In this document: one piece after another, positions 1 to 7,643 of the stretch
How positions within the stretch are numbered: the first letter of the stretch is position 1
Layout: every line of letters begins with the position of its first letter
Source of the DNA: Candidatus Omnitrophota bacterium
GTDB taxonomy: Bacteria; Omnitrophota; Gorgyraeia; 2-02-FULL-51-18
Reading direction: 5' to 3'
DNA length: 41,254 nt
Assembly: GCA_016206805.1 (NCBI GenBank)
Contig: JACQQX010000022.1
Coordinates: 1 to 41,254, forward strand
Program-made: the position numbers and the translations under genes
Notes under the pieces: model-generated
Told to the model about the DNA's origin: nothing
Database searches by the model: none
The model's input: the letters and a program-made list of their open reading frames with translations, nothing else

Positions 1-7
1 AAATTCA

Positions 8-38
8 GGCGGTCCGCCATGCCTTGTGGAGGACCGCC
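8..38. repeat. Short inverted repeat downstream of tRNA-Ala
   Basis: GGCGGTCC (8-15) and GGACCGCC (31-38) are perfect 8-bp arms around a 15-nt loop. On the minus strand the hairpin forms just past the tRNA and its T run, so it may protect the 3' end or terminate transcription, but no T run follows it. Function is not known. Confidence 0.4.
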
Positions 39-56
39 ACTTCGGCAAATGAAAAA

Positions 57-129
57 TGGACCTGAGCGGTCTCGACCCGCTGACCTCCTCATTGCCATTG
101 AGGCGCTCTACCAGCTGAGCTACAGGCCC
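57..129 (-). tRNA. tRNA-Ala (anticodon GGC)
   Basis: The reverse strand folds into a complete 73-nt cloverleaf. The acceptor stem GGGCCTG/CAGGTCC includes the G3:U70 wobble that is the alanine identity element. The D arm, a 5-bp anticodon stem around ATGGCAA (anticodon GGC, reads GCC/GCU) and a T arm AGCGG-GTCGAGA-CCGCT are all visible. The discriminator base is A. CCA is not encoded; a run of five T follows the discriminator base directly and may end transcription. It lies about 60 bp downstream of the ZIP gene on the same strand. Confidence 0.95.
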
Positions 130-190
130 AGAAATCGCCATGGAATTTAGGGTTTTCAATATAACATAACTGCTGGTCAAATTAAAACGA

Positions 191-922
191 TTAGGCGAGA
201 AGGCCAATCAGGCCTATAGAGGCGGACCCTAAGACCGCGGCCAGGATGGTAGAGCGCGGGTGATGTCGAAAAGCCTCGCCCAAAAGCGCGTGAAACACCA
301 GAAAAACAAACCCTCCCCCCACATGCCCCAGCGCAAAACCCAAAGCGGGAGAAGCGCCGTCAGGAAAAACCATCATCCCGCAAATTCCTCCCGCCAGCGT
401 CGTGATAGCCTCCACGGAAAAGCTCAAAAAGAAAGATTTTGAACGGTTCATGCCGGAGCTGCGCGCCACCAGCGCCAGCGCAAGCCCTTCAGGAAGTTTA
501 TGATAGGCCACCGCGGAGAGAATCAAAAGTCCCGAGCCTTCCGGCAGGGCATGTCCACCCGAAATAGCCAGCCCATCCATGAAACTGTGAATGGAAAGCG
601 CGACAATCATGGGAAGTGTCACGGCTTTAAATTCGACTTCGGTATGGGTGGCCGCGCAAGCCGGGCAGATATGAAAAACAAACCGTGTGATGATCAGGAA
701 AAGCAGGTACCCCGAGACAAAACTCACCAGCGCCGACAATAAACCGGATAACGCGACGGACTCAGGAAAAATATCGAAGAGGGCCACGGCCAAAAGCGCG
801 CCGGCGGCAAATGAAATCAGCAGGCAAAGCCCCAGATGGCTTATCCGTTTAAAACCCACCGCGATGAAAGCGCCCGCCCCCGCCATCAGAACGGCCAACA
901 AGAGTCTTGCCATGAGTCCCAT
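191..922 (-). CDS. ZIP-family metal transporter
   Basis: This is an integral membrane protein of about 243 aa that probably imports Zn2+ or a related divalent metal into the cytoplasm. About eight hydrophobic segments are visible. The ZIP metal-site helices are clear: HSFMDGLAISGG in TM4 and HKLPEGLAL in TM5 (the HKxPEG signature). A CPAC motif with a nearby THTE sits in the loop between TM3 and TM4 and could be an extra metal-binding segment. The track's start at 949 is a TTG; I prefer the ATG at 922 (MGLMARLLL), which leaves a short N-terminus as in bacterial ZIPs. The gene follows addA on the same strand after a 220-bp gap that contains hairpins. The metal specificity is not readable from sequence. 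Confidence 0.88.
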   Translation of the reverse strand: MGLMARLLLAVLMAGAGAFIAVGFKRISHLGLCLLISFAAGALLAVALFDIFPESVALSGLLSALVSFVSGYLLFLIITRFVFHICPACAATHTEVEFKAVTLPMIVALSIHSFMDGLAISGGHALPEGSGLLILSAVAYHKLPEGLALALVARSSGMNRSKSFFLSFSVEAITTLAGGICGMMVFPDGASPALGFALGHVGGGFVFLVFHALLGEAFRHHPRSTILAAVLGSASIGLIGLLA

Positions 923-1145
923 TCTCACAGACGGCCAATCAAAAATCAAATTAAAAAGAATTAATTCTATTTTAACCGATTTTTCATACCCCTTTTGGTA
1001 TTCTCATAATTGAAAAGACCTCCAAGGATTTGGGTAAAACCAGATCAGCGGACAAAAGTCCGCGAGCGCTCGATGAGGGCGCACAGAGATCTTCCCGGCT
1101 AGCTGCGGAAAGCGACTGGCCGTTTCTGTTTTTAGACCCTCCGGC
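923..1145 (-). other. Intergenic leader with hairpins between addA and the ZIP gene
   Basis: No ORF here looks real. Two clear hairpins are present: GCGGAC-aaaa-GTCCGC (1048-1063) and GGCTAG...CTGGCC (1097-1121), the latter followed on the plus strand by gtttctgttttt. As transcribed with the ZIP gene (minus strand) this would be a structured 5' leader of up to 220 nt. I compared it by eye with c-di-GMP-I, TPP, SAM, fluoride, THF and guanidine riboswitch cores and saw no match. Alternatives are a plus-strand small RNA with a terminator or a degenerate repeat. Confidence 0.4.
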
Positions 1146-4100
1146 TTACGCCAGCCCCCGGGTATGGAGAGAATTTTCAAAAGCGGCTGTCAAATCGGTT
1201 TGGAAATCGGCAAAATCCCCCGCCTGCCAATCAAAAACCCTGGCCTCATGCGGCGTGGAAAAATAAAGAACCCCCTGCGCAGGCGCCTGGCCATAAAGCT
1301 CTTTGAACACAAGACCATACAATAAAAGCTGCAGCTGGTACGCCTTCGCTGTTTCCGGGATCTGGCCGGAGGTGACGCGATTGGTTTTATAATCCAAAAC
1401 CACCCACCGGCCATCCTGCCCCTGGAAAATCAAATCGATTTGCCCTTTCAGCAGCCCTCGCGGAGTGCGGTATAAAAAAGGCAGCTCCGGATAAACACGC
1501 TTGGCCTGGCGGATTTTTTCACCCCACGGCCCTTTCCAAAAACGGGACAGACTTTCGCGCATCTCCAAACGTTCGGGGCCCGTCAGGCTTCGGGTGAGAA
1601 TATTAAAAAGCGGCCAACGGGACACCTCGCGCGGCCTGCGCAACACCACCTGTTCCATGACATGATGGAAAATAGTTCCAAACTCGTTTCGGGGCGTGCC
1701 GTCCTCTTCCTCATTTTCAGACGGCTGCCAATCCCTTTCCATGACAATGTCTTTACCGGCCTGCCTGTCCGGCAGGCAGGCATCGGCCAAAAGATCAGAA
1801 ACGGTCAAATCCTGCACGATTTCATAATTTCTATAAAAGGGCTTAAGCCTTTTTTCCAAATCCTCCCCCAAAACCGTGTCGAGACGGGGGGATTGGGGCG
1901 GAGCCATTTGGCCGCCCACGGCTGGTTCCGGATCAGGCGTCAACATTGTCACCGGCAAACCGGTAAAGTCACGCGTCATGATATTTTCCATCTGGGCGTC
2001 CACAACCCCCGACAAAATTAAACGCTCTCGCGCTCTTGTCATCGCCACATACAAAAGCCTTTGGCTTTCCCCCTCTTCCCTGAATTGCCGGCGCCCTTGG
2101 ATTTCGAGAAAACTTCTATCCGGTAGCACAAGCCCCGTAAACGCGTCCCTCAACCTGGTTCCCAAACCATTGGCGGCATCCGCCACAAAAGCGTCGCTTT
2201 TGCCCTTAGGCCCCTTCCCACCCAAATCCGCGACAATCACACAATCAAACTCGAGCCCTTTGGCCGCGTGAATGCTCATCAGCGTCACGGCATTTTGGGT
2301 CTGGATTCGGGCCTCCGGCTCAAACGCCTCAGACTCCGAAATATTTTTCACCATTTGAATAAAATCCGCTATTCCCAAAATGCCTTGTCTTTCCATGTTT
2401 TGCGCGATGGCTTCAAGCTTGCGGATATTGGCCAGTTTTTGACGGCCTTCCTCCTGCATCAATGTTTTGGCTTCATAGTCGGTCGCGTTCAATGCTTCAT
2501 GGAGAATTTGAGAAAGTTTGACCTTATTTTTCTTGGACTTCCATCCCTCGAGCCGCTTGCGAAAGCTCGTCAATTTTTGGCGCTCGTCTTCCTGGAGATG
2601 GGGAACTTTTTCAGCGCTACTGACAGCCGCGAAAAGAGGCGTTTGGGGATTATCCATCTTCACATGCCGCGCCAGCCAAAAAAGAGTGTCGTCCTTGATT
2701 CCCACAAGCGGTGAGCGTAAAACTGCCGCCAGGGCGATGTCCTGGTCAGGGTTCTCCAAAAGCTCCAAAAGATGAAGCAAGTCCTTGGTCTCCGGTTTTT
2801 CATAAAACCCCGACCCCTTGACCGTAAAGTGCGGAATGCCCAGCCTTCCTAATTCGCTTTCAAAAAGGTAAGAAGCGGTTGTCGCGCGAAAGAGAATGGC
2901 AATGTCCTGGCAGGAAAATACACCCTCCTTCACGAGTTTATGGATATGCCGGGCAATCGCGCGGGCTTCTTTAACGCGTGCCTCTTCCAGGCTCTGCCCC
3001 TTGTCTTTCGGAATCCCCAGAATTTCCACACTACCCTCCGCGGGCGAAGCAAACACCTTTTTGGCCACCAAGGGCCGAAAAGCGGCCGCGGGATTGTTTG
3101 AAAAAATATGATTGATGACTTGAAGGATTTCCGGCCGCGAACGATAATTATCATCCAGCATGACCGTTTGTGTCCCGCCGCCTTCGCGGGAAAATCGCAG
3201 CAACACCTCAGGCTCCGCGAAACGAAAACCATACACCGACTGCTGGGGATCCCCGACCACAAAAAGATTCTTGGGACCGGCAATCCGTTCAATGATTTTG
3301 GCCTGCAAAGGACTGGTATCCTGAAACTCATCCACCATGACCAAAGAAAAGTGCTCCTGCAGGCCGGTTAACACGGCCTTATTTTTAGGCCCGGCCCCGG
3401 ACAGCAACTGATAAGTCATAGCCAGGAGATCTTCAAAATCGTAGGCTCCAAAGCGCATTTTTTCGATCTCAATGACCGCCCGGAAACGCTTAAAAAGCCT
3501 TACAAAATCGCTTTTAAAAGGCAGGGCCAGTTCATCCGTTTGCATGGCTGCCCAAGCGTCGATCCGGTCTTGTAACGCCGAAGCGGCTTCTTTATGGCGT
3601 GTTTTCCTTTCAAGGCCTTTTTTGGTCTCCAATATCCGGCCCAACCAACTGACATCCCTCCGACCGGCCTGGTCACTGAAGTACCGCGCCAGTTTCGCCG
3701 CCGAATCAGCGATGCGCCGGACCGTTGCCCCTTCCTCCCGGCCGTCAATAGAAGATAAAAGATGATGAAGGTCAGATACGATTTTTTTCTCCGCGGCCTC
3801 AAGCTCCTTGCGCAGCGCAGAATGGATTTTCAAAAGGCCGTCCTCGCCCAGCGCGCGGGTGGCGTCATAAAAACTCTTCAGCGTCTTTCGAAGCGATCCT
3901 TCCCCATATTCTTTCAACAACGACAGGAGGCCTTCATCCTCCGCTCCTTCTTCAAAAATACGGTCTAGCGATCTGGCGAAAAGAAGCTCTGCCTCTCCCT
4001 GACCCAATACCCGGAAAAAAGGATCGATGCCGCTTTCCACCGGATTTTCGCGGAGAATCCGCGCGCAAAAGCCGTGGATGGTGCTGATATACGCGTTTTC

Positions 4101-4352
4101 CAAATCCCGACGCAATCGGGCCAGCCCCCGGCGGTCGCACTCCCGCACGAGGCGGGACTTCATTTCGTTGGCGGCCTTATCGGTGAATGTAATGGCTAAA
4201 ATCCGCTTAGGATCCACGCCGCGCCCGGTAACCGCGCGCAGAAAACGCTCCACCAAAATCGTGGTCTTGCCCGATCCGGCGCCGGCCAAAACGCAAAGAT
4301 TGGACTGGAAGCTTTCGATCGCCTTCTTTTGGCTGGCCGTAAAATTATTCAT
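1146..4352 (-). CDS. addA: AddA-type helicase-nuclease (UvrD/RecB family)
   Basis: About 1068 aa; the catalytic subunit of a two-subunit double-strand-break resection enzyme acting in RecA-dependent repair. Helicase motifs run in order: Walker A AGAGSGKTT, motif II DEFQDTSPLQ, YRSRPEI, LMSIHAAKGLEFD and YVAMTRARERLIL. The C-terminus has the RecB-type nuclease core GQIDLIFQ...VVLDYKTN. The track starts at 4454, but the ATG at 4352 (MNNFTASQKKAI) is right: it lies inside the addB stop region (TATGAATAA), giving an 8-bp overlap and translational coupling, and helicase homology begins there. An insert reading ACLPDRQAG lies between helicase and nuclease and is encoded by a palindromic repeat (see separate entry). 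A RecB-like or PcrA-like annotation is possible, but the addB neighbour favours AddA. Confidence 0.9.
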   Translation of the reverse strand: MNNFTASQKKAIESFQSNLCVLAGAGSGKTTILVERFLRAVTGRGVDPKRILAITFTDKAANEMKSRLVRECDRRGLARLRRDLENAYISTIHGFCARILRENPVESGIDPFFRVLGQGEAELLFARSLDRIFEEGAEDEGLLSLLKEYGEGSLRKTLKSFYDATRALGEDGLLKIHSALRKELEAAEKKIVSDLHHLLSSIDGREEGATVRRIADSAAKLARYFSDQAGRRDVSWLGRILETKKGLERKTRHKEAASALQDRIDAWAAMQTDELALPFKSDFVRLFKRFRAVIEIEKMRFGAYDFEDLLAMTYQLLSGAGPKNKAVLTGLQEHFSLVMVDEFQDTSPLQAKIIERIAGPKNLFVVGDPQQSVYGFRFAEPEVLLRFSREGGGTQTVMLDDNYRSRPEILQVINHIFSNNPAAAFRPLVAKKVFASPAEGSVEILGIPKDKGQSLEEARVKEARAIARHIHKLVKEGVFSCQDIAILFRATTASYLFESELGRLGIPHFTVKGSGFYEKPETKDLLHLLELLENPDQDIALAAVLRSPLVGIKDDTLFWLARHVKMDNPQTPLFAAVSSAEKVPHLQEDERQKLTSFRKRLEGWKSKKNKVKLSQILHEALNATDYEAKTLMQEEGRQKLANIRKLEAIAQNMERQGILGIADFIQMVKNISESEAFEPEARIQTQNAVTLMSIHAAKGLEFDCVIVADLGGKGPKGKSDAFVADAANGLGTRLRDAFTGLVLPDRSFLEIQGRRQFREEGESQRLLYVAMTRARERLILSGVVDAQMENIMTRDFTGLPVTMLTPDPEPAVGGQMAPPQSPRLDTVLGEDLEKRLKPFYRNYEIVQDLTVSDLLADACLPDRQAGKDIVMERDWQPSENEEEDGTPRNEFGTIFHHVMEQVVLRRPREVSRWPLFNILTRSLTGPERLEMRESLSRFWKGPWGEKIRQAKRVYPELPFLYRTPRGLLKGQIDLIFQGQDGRWVVLDYKTNRVTSGQIPETAKAYQLQLLLYGLVFKELYGQAPAQGVLYFSTPHEARVFDWQAGDFADFQTDLTAAFENSLHTRGLA
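1759..1781. repeat. Palindromic repeat inside addA encoding CLPDRQAG
   Basis: Arms GCCTGCCTG and CAGGCAGGC (9 bp, perfect) flank a 5-nt loop. It is read in frame on the minus strand as a short peptide within a probable loop between the helicase and nuclease parts of AddA. The reading frame continues normally on both sides. Confidence 0.75.
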
Positions 4353-7260
4353 AAATCGCTTTCCAGGTTTCAAAACGGCATACCGCGTCATAAGGGCAAA
4401 AATCACAAGACTTGGACTTGATCGCGATGTCTCCCGCCTGCAGCCGTCGGACAACGTCTTTAATGGACGCTTCGGCGTTCTTTAAAATAGCTTCGAACTC
4501 TCCCTTGTCGTACAGTTTCTTCCGGGAACCCGGGCCCAACGCGTCTCGCAGGCTTTCCTCAAAAAAGGATTCCTCGTCAGCGCTCTCAAGAAACCGAAGT
4601 TCGGCCCCCAACACTTCCAGACCCAACGACCGGCGGGCGGCCAAAACATAGAGAGGAAGCTGAAGACCCATGCCTTTTTCCCATTTCTTGCGCAAACCAC
4701 CGGCGCCGGCCGATTTTTTATAATCAATCACAATGCCCGCTCGGCGATCCGGCGACACATCCATCCGGTCTATTTTTCCCTCTATCGGAATGCCGTCAAG
4801 ATCTATTTGGAATTCGTACTCAAATTGGGAGGGCACAAAACCGCGCTGGATAACCAGCTCTTTCTCGCGCCGGGCAAAAAGCGACAGCATTTCTTTCATC
4901 CGTCTTGAAAAAATCTTTCTCCGGTAAAGCGGCTCATAGCCAAACGCCTCCGGCCGCGTCAAGCTTTCCAATTTTTGATGAAGCCGTGATGACACCTTAT
5001 CCTCATCACTCCAAAACGCAGGATTGGCGCGATCGGATTCGGGCAGCTCCTTGTAAAATTCCTCGATGGTTTGGTGCAAAAGGTCTCCCATCTGGCGATG
5101 TTCGAGGCCCTCGGGAGGCGGGGTCAAACGCAGCACGCGTTCGGCAAAATATTTAAACGCGCAGGTTGCGTAACTTTCAAGTTTTGTCGCGCTAAACGGG
5201 CCCCGCATCGCGCCAAAAAGCTGAAGGGCCTCGGGATCTTCGATGCGCGCGTGGACTCCGCTGAGACTCGCTTTGAATAAAATTTCAGCCATGCCCCTTG
5301 TCATGTCGCGTCCACTCTCCCATTCACCGGGCTCCGGCAAAAACTGTCCCACCGATTTAACCCGCTGCGGCACATGATCAAAACACTTGAGGGCCTCTTC
5401 GACAAAGAAAGACTTGAGCGCCGGCTTTTCCTCGGCGTCATGCGTGGAAAATGTTAGGTAAAGTTTCTCGCGCGCGCGGGTGGCCGCCATGTAAAAAAAG
5501 TAGCGCTCGCCGTCCACCCGCCAGAGGCGCTCTTCCAGCACCACTCCCTTGCGGTTCAAAACGCGCCGCTGCGCGTCTTTAAAGAGAGGGTCCTCGGAGA
5601 TGCTTTGAGGGAACCGTTTTTCCAAAAGACCGGAAAGAAAAACGACTTTATACTCCTTGGGCAGCGCCATAACGGCGTCATACACTTGAACCCGGTTTTT
5701 TCCATAAACTTTCACGGAAAATAAAGCGCCTTCAATGGCTATTTTGAGATGCGCCGCGCAAACCGCCGCGGAAAAACTCCGCTTCCGGGAAGCGCCATAA
5801 TAAAGCTCGCACTTTTTCAGCAAGGCTTTCAAAGCGTCGGGGATCTCGCCTCCCAGCCAGTCCAGGATTTCCCGGTTGAACGCTTTGACGGTCGAAGCCG
5901 CGAGCAGTTTTTTTTCAAATTCCATCAAATGCGAAAGCGGTTGCTTTTGGTCATCGGTTAAACGCTCCGATCCTAACAGCCCCTCCCAGGACAGACGGCC
6001 CTCACGGACATTCTCATTCTGCGCGGCCCGCTCCAACGCCAAAGCCCGTTCAAAATCGCTCCCATCCCGGAAGCAATTGGATTTCAAAACATAAAAAAGG
6101 TCTTCGCGCCGCCACCCTTCCTCTAAAAGTTTTAAAAACCGATGAAGTGTGGCGGCAGGACCCACCTCCATCAGCTTTTTACGCTCATGGATATGCACGG
6201 GGATATCAAAATCGGCAAAAACGGAGGCGATCAGCCCTTCGGTGTCCGCCACCTGTCGCAAGATGACGCAGATATCGCTGTAATGGAGCGTTTCTTCCCG
6301 GTAGAGTTTTTTGATTTCACGCGCGATCATCTCGATTTCCGTGCGCGGATCGGGGGACTCCAGCACCATCAACGCGTTCTCGGGATTTTTAAAAAGTGCG
6401 GGCTTGTCACAAAAAATGTTCCGTTCCAAATGCCGCAAAACGGGATTTTTCGCGCGGTGGTTTTCCGCGAATTCACCACTGACCACAAACCCCTCTTTTT
6501 CCAAAAACTCCCGCGTGCGGCGCGGATAGGTAAAAAGCGGAGGCCTCTCTTTCTTATCCTCCGGCATCGTCAGCGTCACCACGGTTTTCCTCGCCCAGCG
6601 CGAAACAAGGCCTATCAAAGCCTTCTGCGCGCGCGCAAAATCATAAAAACCGTCAAAAATCACAAGGTCCGCGGCCTCGCCCGAAAGACCATTAGCCAAA
6701 ATCTCCCGGATATCGTCTTCCGGCTCCCGCAAACCCAGTTTCTCAAGCTCCGCTTCCACTTTTTTAAACACCAGACAGAAATCCTTAAATTTCCCACGGA
6801 AGATGGGATCTTTCAGCAACGGCTGGGACAGCGTCTCAAATTCACGCACACTCAAAAGGCCCGTTTTAAACTCCCGAATGGCGTCGACCAGAAGATCCTG
6901 AAAACCGGCCAGCCCCTTCACCGCTTCAAAAGCGTCCAGACCGCCGGTCTCTTCCAAAACTTTTTTCAGCACCGCTTTGCGCAGGGAAGCGGTTGGACGG
7001 CTGGAAGCATGAAAACCCAGCATGCGGGAGGCGAAATCATTGATGGTGAGGATGTGCACGTTAAAAAGACCGGGAAGACCCTTTTTCAGCACAAGATTCT
7101 GGATGCGCTCGGCATGTTCCCGGCTGGGAAGAATAAAAAAAGCCCGGCTTTCAATGCCGGCGCTCGTTTTTAGGATTTCATTTTTGAAAAGCTCGATACA
7201 AGCGGTGGTTTTACCGGTTCCGGGGGGCGAAAGAAGGAGAACCTTTTTAAAAGGTCTCAT
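4345..7260 (-). CDS. addB: AddB-type subunit of helicase-nuclease (PD-(D/E)XK, Fe-S)
   Basis: 971 aa, shorter than the roughly 1,150 aa of Bacillus AddB. The N-terminus has a Walker A box PPGTGKTTA. The rest resembles an inactivated UvrD-like helicase fold that scans DNA, and the C-terminus is a nuclease with GKIDRMD...VIDYKKS. Cysteines in YATCAFKYFA and CDFCPYDAVC match the four-cysteine Fe-S staple of AddB. It would pair with AddA for end resection, usually in response to Chi-like sites. It overlaps addA by 8 bp, and a 40-bp gap separates it from the comFB-like gene upstream. The Fe-S cysteines make AddB more likely than RexB or RecC. Confidence 0.88.
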   Translation of the reverse strand: MRPFKKVLLLSPPGTGKTTACIELFKNEILKTSAGIESRAFFILPSREHAERIQNLVLKKGLPGLFNVHILTINDFASRMLGFHASSRPTASLRKAVLKKVLEETGGLDAFEAVKGLAGFQDLLVDAIREFKTGLLSVREFETLSQPLLKDPIFRGKFKDFCLVFKKVEAELEKLGLREPEDDIREILANGLSGEAADLVIFDGFYDFARAQKALIGLVSRWARKTVVTLTMPEDKKERPPLFTYPRRTREFLEKEGFVVSGEFAENHRAKNPVLRHLERNIFCDKPALFKNPENALMVLESPDPRTEIEMIAREIKKLYREETLHYSDICVILRQVADTEGLIASVFADFDIPVHIHERKKLMEVGPAATLHRFLKLLEEGWRREDLFYVLKSNCFRDGSDFERALALERAAQNENVREGRLSWEGLLGSERLTDDQKQPLSHLMEFEKKLLAASTVKAFNREILDWLGGEIPDALKALLKKCELYYGASRKRSFSAAVCAAHLKIAIEGALFSVKVYGKNRVQVYDAVMALPKEYKVVFLSGLLEKRFPQSISEDPLFKDAQRRVLNRKGVVLEERLWRVDGERYFFYMAATRAREKLYLTFSTHDAEEKPALKSFFVEEALKCFDHVPQRVKSVGQFLPEPGEWESGRDMTRGMAEILFKASLSGVHARIEDPEALQLFGAMRGPFSATKLESYATCAFKYFAERVLRLTPPPEGLEHRQMGDLLHQTIEEFYKELPESDRANPAFWSDEDKVSSRLHQKLESLTRPEAFGYEPLYRRKIFSRRMKEMLSLFARREKELVIQRGFVPSQFEYEFQIDLDGIPIEGKIDRMDVSPDRRAGIVIDYKKSAGAGGLRKKWEKGMGLQLPLYVLAARRSLGLEVLGAELRFLESADEESFFEESLRDALGPGSRKKLYDKGEFEAILKNAEASIKDVVRRLQAGDIAIKSKSCDFCPYDAVCRFETWKAIYE

Positions 7261-7300
7261 AATCCTGGGGATTAAAAAACTTTCTTAGGAATTTTGTCCG

Positions 7301-7600
7301 TTAAGCGCGGGGCTTTGAACGGACGACTTCGATAGCGGTGCGAAGTTCCCGCACGACATCGCCTTCGACCTTGTCTTCAACGACAAGCTTGCGCAAAAAA
7401 TCCTTTCCGCGGGTGCTTGTCGTGTACATCGGCCAAAGACGGTTCAAGGCCAGAGCCTTGATATCCTCAATCGCCCGGGTTGAAAAACTCTCCCCTTTGT
7501 ACTCCAGGAGCAAGTTCTTCAAAACATCGGCCGCCAACTCTTCCATATAGTTGGTGAGGTGAGTGTGGGTCGTTGTCTGTGTTCTGACGGCTGTTGTCAT
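7301..7600 (-). CDS. ComFB-family protein, candidate c-di-GMP receptor
   Basis: 99 aa, cytoplasmic. The segment NYMEELAADVLKNLLLEY followed by DIKALALNRLWPMYTTS is the core of the ComFB family (late competence protein). In Bacillus the family is linked to the comF operon, and in cyanobacteria members bind c-di-GMP. The zinc-type cysteines of some ComFB proteins are absent (ESFSTRAIEDI at the equivalent place). The N-terminal 15 residues are Thr/His rich. The start has a good Shine-Dalgarno (AAAGGACG, 5 nt before ATG). It lies 43 bp downstream of a GGDEF/EAL gene, which supports a c-di-GMP-linked role. No comFA or comFC is present. Confidence 0.72.
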   Translation of the reverse strand: MTTAVRTQTTTHTHLTNYMEELAADVLKNLLLEYKGESFSTRAIEDIKALALNRLWPMYTTSTRGKDFLRKLVVEDKVEGDVVRELRTAIEVVRSKPRA

Positions 7601-7643
7601 TTTCGTCCTTTATTGAGCCAAGTATACCTGAAAGGTTTTAAAA

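Noticed and set aside
923-949. TTG at 949 as start of the ZIP gene
   Set aside because: It adds nine hydrophilic residues without a ribosome-binding site; ATG codons at 922 or 913 fit the family better.
6142-7173. 343-aa plus-strand ORF opposite addB
   Set aside because: Antisense shadow of a well-supported gene; its composition is that of reversed codons and no family pattern is seen.
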